This document shows positions 60,865-64,000 of a stretch of 64,000 nucleotides of DNA, piece after piece. The notes under the pieces are model-generated. The model saw nothing but the letters and a program-made list of their open reading frames with translations, did not search any database and was not told the origin of the DNA. The translations under genes were made by a program, and so were the position numbers. Positions within the stretch are counted from its first letter, which is position 1. Each line of letters opens with the position of its first letter. The DNA comes from Lactobacillus sp. LL6 (lineage in GTDB: Bacteria > Bacillota > Bacilli > Lactobacillales > Lactobacillaceae), in assembly GCF_007570935.1 (NCBI RefSeq), contig NZ_VLLR01000002.1:186001-250000 (forward strand), given 5' to 3'.

Positions 60865-62304
60865 CTAAGCTTCAATTGTTTGAACTGCTTTTCTTCCAGA
60901 ATAAATACAAAATCCAGCTTCTGTACCAGGTACATTTACACCATATGTATCCCCTACTATCATTCCTGATGCATCGGCACCAATAGCAAATAAACCAGGA
61001 ATTGGACGGCCATCCTTATCAAGGACCTCACATTTTTCATTAATCCTCAAACCACCTAATGTACTATAAGCTCCAACACCCAATTCAAAAGCGTAATATG
61101 GTGGTTTTTCAATTGGATAAAGATATTTTGATTCTTTTTCAAATTCTTCATCAGCACCAATATTAGCTTCTTTGTTGTAGCTTTTAATGGTTTCATCCAA
61201 ATGAGGTAAGTTCAATTTTGTTGCTAGCTGATAAATTGTATCAGCTTTAGTGATAAATTTCATATTTTTATCTTTTGCGTTTTTAATCTCATTCTTTAAA
61301 TTATTTAAGCTTGTTTTGTCAGATAAAGGCTGTAAATTTCGAGGTAATTCATGACTAAAATGATCAATTGTGCCTTGATCTAAAATCGCATAAACTTTTT
61401 CTTGTTGAATCAATGCATTTCCAGCATATGACCAAATATCAAAAATACTTTCATTTACAAAGCGTTTTCCAACTTCATTTACCCATAAAGGAGCCATTTC
61501 ACAAGTTGCTATTCCTAAATCATTTTTCCAAAGCTTATAGGAAGGAACAGTTTTAGTGTTTAATTGTCCACCAAATAACATTGAAATCCCCATTTTAAAA
61601 CGTTTAGCTCCAACTTCCCAAGCCATTCTAAGACCTGAGCCATCATTTTTACCTGAGTTAACTGGAACTATTCGATTAGCATTTTGGTTTGAATAATCTA
61701 CTAGCATTTCACGATTGTTTAAATAACCACCACTTGCAATAATAATATTAGAAGTTTGAACTAACTTAATATCTTTATTTTCATAGTTTTGAATTATTAC
61801 ACCATTAACCAAACCATCAATATCTTGCGTAATCTTAGTAACAGCTGCAGAAGTAATAAATTCTACTCCATGCTTTTTGGAATAAGGTTCCATTGCTTGA
61901 TGAATAGCTGCTTGACCTTGGCCATCAAATAAATGCCAAGTTTTCAATCCAGCACCAATAGTAGTTACTGCTTTAAATTTAATGCCTAGTTCTTTTAACC
62001 ATTCAATATTTGCAGCAGAATTAGCAATATATTCTTTTAAAATCCTAGTATCTGCATCATAGTGTGAAAATCTTAACTCTTTTTGTAAAATATCATCCTG
62101 AGTTAAATCAATTCCTTGTTCTTCTTGCATTTTGCTGCCAACTGCAAAAATGCCTTCAACATAATTTCCACTGCCACCGGTAGTTCTTCCTTGTTCAACA
62201 ACTAAAGTTTTTAATCCTTTTTTAGCAGCTTCTACACTAGCGGCTTGACCAGATAAGCCACTGCCAATAATAACTAAGTCATATTTATCATTTTTTGGTA
62301 ACAT
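60865..62304 (-). CDS. FAD-dependent oxidoreductase, paralogue of 56918-58375
   Basis: This 479-residue flavoprotein has the same plan as its paralogue: FAD motif LVIIGSGLSGQAASVEAAK, GGSGNYVEGIFAVGS, and the end GLFAIGADASG with GDTYGVNVPGTEAGFCIY. Again there is no heme, FMN or signal domain, and no standard fumarate-reductase active-site Arg region, so the acceptor is unknown. It is a single gene between the PTS operon and the desulfurase. A cre-like site lies upstream at 62343-62357. The pair probably arose by duplication and diverged, since identity is only moderate. Confidence 0.85.
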   Translation of the reverse strand: MLPKNDKYDLVIIGSGLSGQAASVEAAKKGLKTLVVEQGRTTGGSGNYVEGIFAVGSKMQEEQGIDLTQDDILQKELRFSHYDADTRILKEYIANSAANIEWLKELGIKFKAVTTIGAGLKTWHLFDGQGQAAIHQAMEPYSKKHGVEFITSAAVTKITQDIDGLVNGVIIQNYENKDIKLVQTSNIIIASGGYLNNREMLVDYSNQNANRIVPVNSGKNDGSGLRMAWEVGAKRFKMGISMLFGGQLNTKTVPSYKLWKNDLGIATCEMAPLWVNEVGKRFVNESIFDIWSYAGNALIQQEKVYAILDQGTIDHFSHELPRNLQPLSDKTSLNNLKNEIKNAKDKNMKFITKADTIYQLATKLNLPHLDETIKSYNKEANIGADEEFEKESKYLYPIEKPPYYAFELGVGAYSTLGGLRINEKCEVLDKDGRPIPGLFAIGADASGMIVGDTYGVNVPGTEAGFCIYSGRKAVQTIEA

Positions 62305-62342
62305 ATTTTGCCTTCTTCATTAAAACCATAATTACAATTTAA

Positions 62343-62357
62343 TTTTAACGCTTACAT
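62343..62357. promoter_or_regulatory. cre-like site upstream of the second flavoprotein gene
   Basis: On the minus strand ATGTAAGCGTTAAAA matches the cre consensus at all but one position, 39 bases before the start codon. Confidence 0.5.
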
Positions 62358-62477
62358 TGACTTAATTATAGAAAAACGGCTTGCTAACAGCTTTTTAAAA
62401 CAAACAATAAAATAATTGGAAATATTTTCACTTTTTGTTTGAAAGCACATTCATTTAGCGCTATAATTTTGAAGTGG

Positions 62478-62508
62478 AGGGATGTTCAACTCCTACACTA
62501 GCATCCCT
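62478..62508. other. Inverted repeat in a gene-free stretch
   Basis: AGGGATG (62478-62484) and CATCCCT (62502-62508) can pair across a 17-base loop. GTGGAGGGATG also looks like a ribosome site with an ATG opening 32 codons, but these are Tyr/Ser-rich and unconvincing. The rest of 62358-62644 shows nothing. Confidence 0.3.
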
Positions 62509-62644
62509 TCCATCCCTTATTACTCTTTTATATATTTTTATCATTCTATACATTATAACTTTAAAACTATAGCTTAGTATATTTTTACTAAACTTTCTAT
62601 TTACTACTATAGTTTTTAATTTTTACCCACTTATACTTTTAATT

Positions 62645-62686
62645 AAGAAACCCAGCATCTTGAAATTCAGGATACTGGGTTTTCTT
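62645..62686 (-). terminator. Terminator of the cysteine desulfurase gene
   Basis: Stem AAACCCAGcATCtTGAA / TTCAgGATaCTGGGTTT just past the stop, with T runs on both strands. Confidence 0.85.
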
Positions 62687-62687
62687 T

Positions 62688-63848
62688 TTATTTATTTCTA
62701 TTTTTCAAACGTGTAGTAATCTTAGTCAAAGTTTCAACTAATTGATTAATATCATCTAGTGTATTTTCAATTCCAAAACTAAATCTCAATGACTCCCAGA
62801 CGCGGGGACTATCTTTTCCATACATTGAAATTAAAACATGAGATGGATCAAGAGACCCTGCAGTACATGCAGAACCAGCTGCTCCAACGATTCCATCAAG
62901 ATCAAGATTAGTTAGTAGGACATCAGCTTTAATCCCTTTAAACCAGATATTAATAACTTGTGGGGCCATTTGTGAATCTAATTGACCATTTACTTCAAAT
63001 TCGATTTCATTTTTTGTCAAGCCATCAACTAATGCATGTTTAAAGCTAGCATATTTCTTAGTATTTTCTTCAAGATGATTGTCTCCATAATGAAGCTTAG
63101 CAGCTGTAGCAAATCCAGCAATTGCTGGAACATTTTCAGTACCTGCACGACGCTTTAATTCCTGATCTCCTCCTTGAATAAAGGATGGAAGGTCAATCCC
63201 ATCACGCTCATATAAAAATCCAAGTAACTTGGGTCCATTGAGCTTGTGAGCAGAAGTTGATAATAAATCAATATTCATTTCTTTAACATCAATTGGGACA
63301 CTGCCATAAGCTTGAACTGCATCAGTGTGGAACCATGCATTAGTTGGCTTTACAATTTCACCAATTTTCTTAATTGGAAGCAAACTACCAACTTCGTTAT
63401 TAATCATCATAATAGTAACAAGAATAGTGTCTGGACGGATTGCATTTTTTAATTCATCTAAGTCAATTTGACCATTTTCATCAATATTTAAATAAGTAAC
63501 TTCAAATCCTTCATCTTCTAGACGTTGTAATGGTCGAAGTACGGCTTCATGTTCAAACTTAGTACTAATAATATGCTTACCTTCGTTTTTACGAAGCATC
63601 GCAGTTTGCATAATAGCAGTATTATCACTTTCTGTACCGCCACTTGTAAAAATTATTTCCTTATCATTAGCATTAATAGTTTTAGCAATAGTGTGACGAC
63701 TAGTTTCAAGTATATTTTTAGCCTCACGTCCATAATAATTGGTCGCTGAAGCATTACCAAAGACATTAGTCATCATTTCTGTCATTGTCTTAACAACTTC
63801 TGGTGCCATGGGAGTAGTACCAGAATTATCAAGATAAATTCTATTCAT
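62688..63848 (-). CDS. Cysteine desulfurase (NifS/IscS family)
   Basis: This 386-residue pyridoxal-phosphate enzyme takes sulfur from cysteine. His100 lies in FEHEAV, Asp176 in HTDAVQA, the cofactor Lys202 in STSAHKLNG and the persulfide Cys328 in GSACTAGSLDPSHVL. The long Cys loop is that of the IscS/NifS group. In lactobacilli such a gene usually works with thiI for tRNA 4-thiouridine; the thiI position would be downstream, but here another gene end follows, so the partner is not seen. The ATG has GAAGGATG before it. The promoter lies in 63849-63929. Confidence 0.93.
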   Translation of the reverse strand: MNRIYLDNSGTTPMAPEVVKTMTEMMTNVFGNASATNYYGREAKNILETSRHTIAKTINANDKEIIFTSGGTESDNTAIMQTAMLRKNEGKHIISTKFEHEAVLRPLQRLEDEGFEVTYLNIDENGQIDLDELKNAIRPDTILVTIMMINNEVGSLLPIKKIGEIVKPTNAWFHTDAVQAYGSVPIDVKEMNIDLLSTSAHKLNGPKLLGFLYERDGIDLPSFIQGGDQELKRRAGTENVPAIAGFATAAKLHYGDNHLEENTKKYASFKHALVDGLTKNEIEFEVNGQLDSQMAPQVINIWFKGIKADVLLTNLDLDGIVGAAGSACTAGSLDPSHVLISMYGKDSPRVWESLRFSFGIENTLDDINQLVETLTKITTRLKNRNK

Positions 63849-63929
63849 AATTTATCATCCTTCTCAAAGTTTAGATACCTTATATTATAACTCTGATAAA
63901 AAGTAAGTAAAGCTCATGAAAGCAAAATA

Positions 63930-63958
63930 AAAAGTCCCAAAAATTTTCGAGACTTTTC
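63930..63958 (-). terminator. Terminator of the gene at the right edge
   Basis: AAAAGTC / GACTTTT arms (63930-63936 area and 63949-63956 area) with an AT-rich flank lie just past the stop at 63980. Confidence 0.5.
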
Positions 63959-63979
63959 AAGTATATATCTATATTCTAA

Positions 63980-64000
63980 TTAGTACCAACCGTTTGATTG
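63980..64000 (-). CDS. Last codons of a gene running off the right edge
   Basis: Read leftward the window starts CAA TCA AAC GGT TGG TAC TAA, giving QSNGWY and a stop. The ending SNGWY is seen in secreted cell-wall hydrolases and LysM-type proteins, but six residues are too few to name it. The terminator next to it supports a real gene end. Confidence 0.3.
   Translation of the reverse strand, partial: QSNGWY

Noticed and set aside
62483-62581. 32-codon frame behind GTGGAGGG
   Set aside because: Tyr/Ser/Ile-rich content with no protein pattern; the ribosome-like site is part of an inverted repeat.

Overview
The window is AT-rich DNA (roughly one third G+C by eye) with the gene style of a gut or host-associated Lactobacillus of the acidophilus/gasseri/johnsonii group. 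Evidence is the SLAP-type surface proteins, the XerS-type recombinase, PTS sugar genes with BglG/LicT control, good CcpA (cre) sites, and strong AGGAGG ribosome sites. The species is an inference; no rRNA or tRNA gene was seen.

Layout. 0-3.2 kb: two fragments of a broken repeat adhesin around a Fic/Doc toxin-antitoxin pair, then a LacI regulator. 3.2-9.6 kb: a GH31 alpha-glucosidase, an Mrr-type nuclease gene set between two 70-bp direct repeats, a PhzF-like protein and a SLAP surface protein. 9.9-18 kb: a complete type I restriction-modification locus, hsdM-hsdS-integrase-hsdS-hsdR. The two hsdS genes lie in the same direction and share three blocks of near-identical DNA. 18.3-21 kb: a RibD-like reductase, a 0.73-kb patchwork of PARG, cytosine methylase and HNH-nuclease remnants, and two unrecognised genes. 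21.2-25.6 kb: a beta-glucoside operon (PTS, 6-phospho-beta-glucosidase, LicT) with a visible promoter, cre and antiterminator/terminator leader. 25.7-35 kb: a decay zone with a frameshifted small protein, a ruined XerS-like recombinase, a second SLAP protein, a tnpB with a stop near its start, a broken Xre antitoxin, a Fic protein and an intact XerS-like recombinase. 35-47 kb: mostly ordinary metabolism, transport and regulation genes.

47-55.3 kb is a sialic-acid (nan) region. The leftward genes are an esterase, an SSS-family symporter, a Na+/H+ antiporter, a TIM-barrel sugar isomerase and a ROK kinase. The rightward genes are nanA, nanE and an RpiR-type regulator, with an AlkD-like repair gene attached. 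Both promoters have a cre at the -35 and a shared inverted-repeat motif just after the -10, so joint control by CcpA and the RpiR protein is likely. 55.9-62.3 kb holds a LysR regulator, two paralogous FAD flavoproteins, a DUF7916-like protein and a PTS EIIC. The window ends with a cysteine desulfurase and the last codons of another gene.

The most unusual item is the hsdS-integrase-hsdS cassette: a probable specificity-switching system laid out with direct rather than the usual inverted repeats. Next are the Mrr cassette and the paired nan promoters with an attenuator-like hairpin. No CRISPR array was seen.
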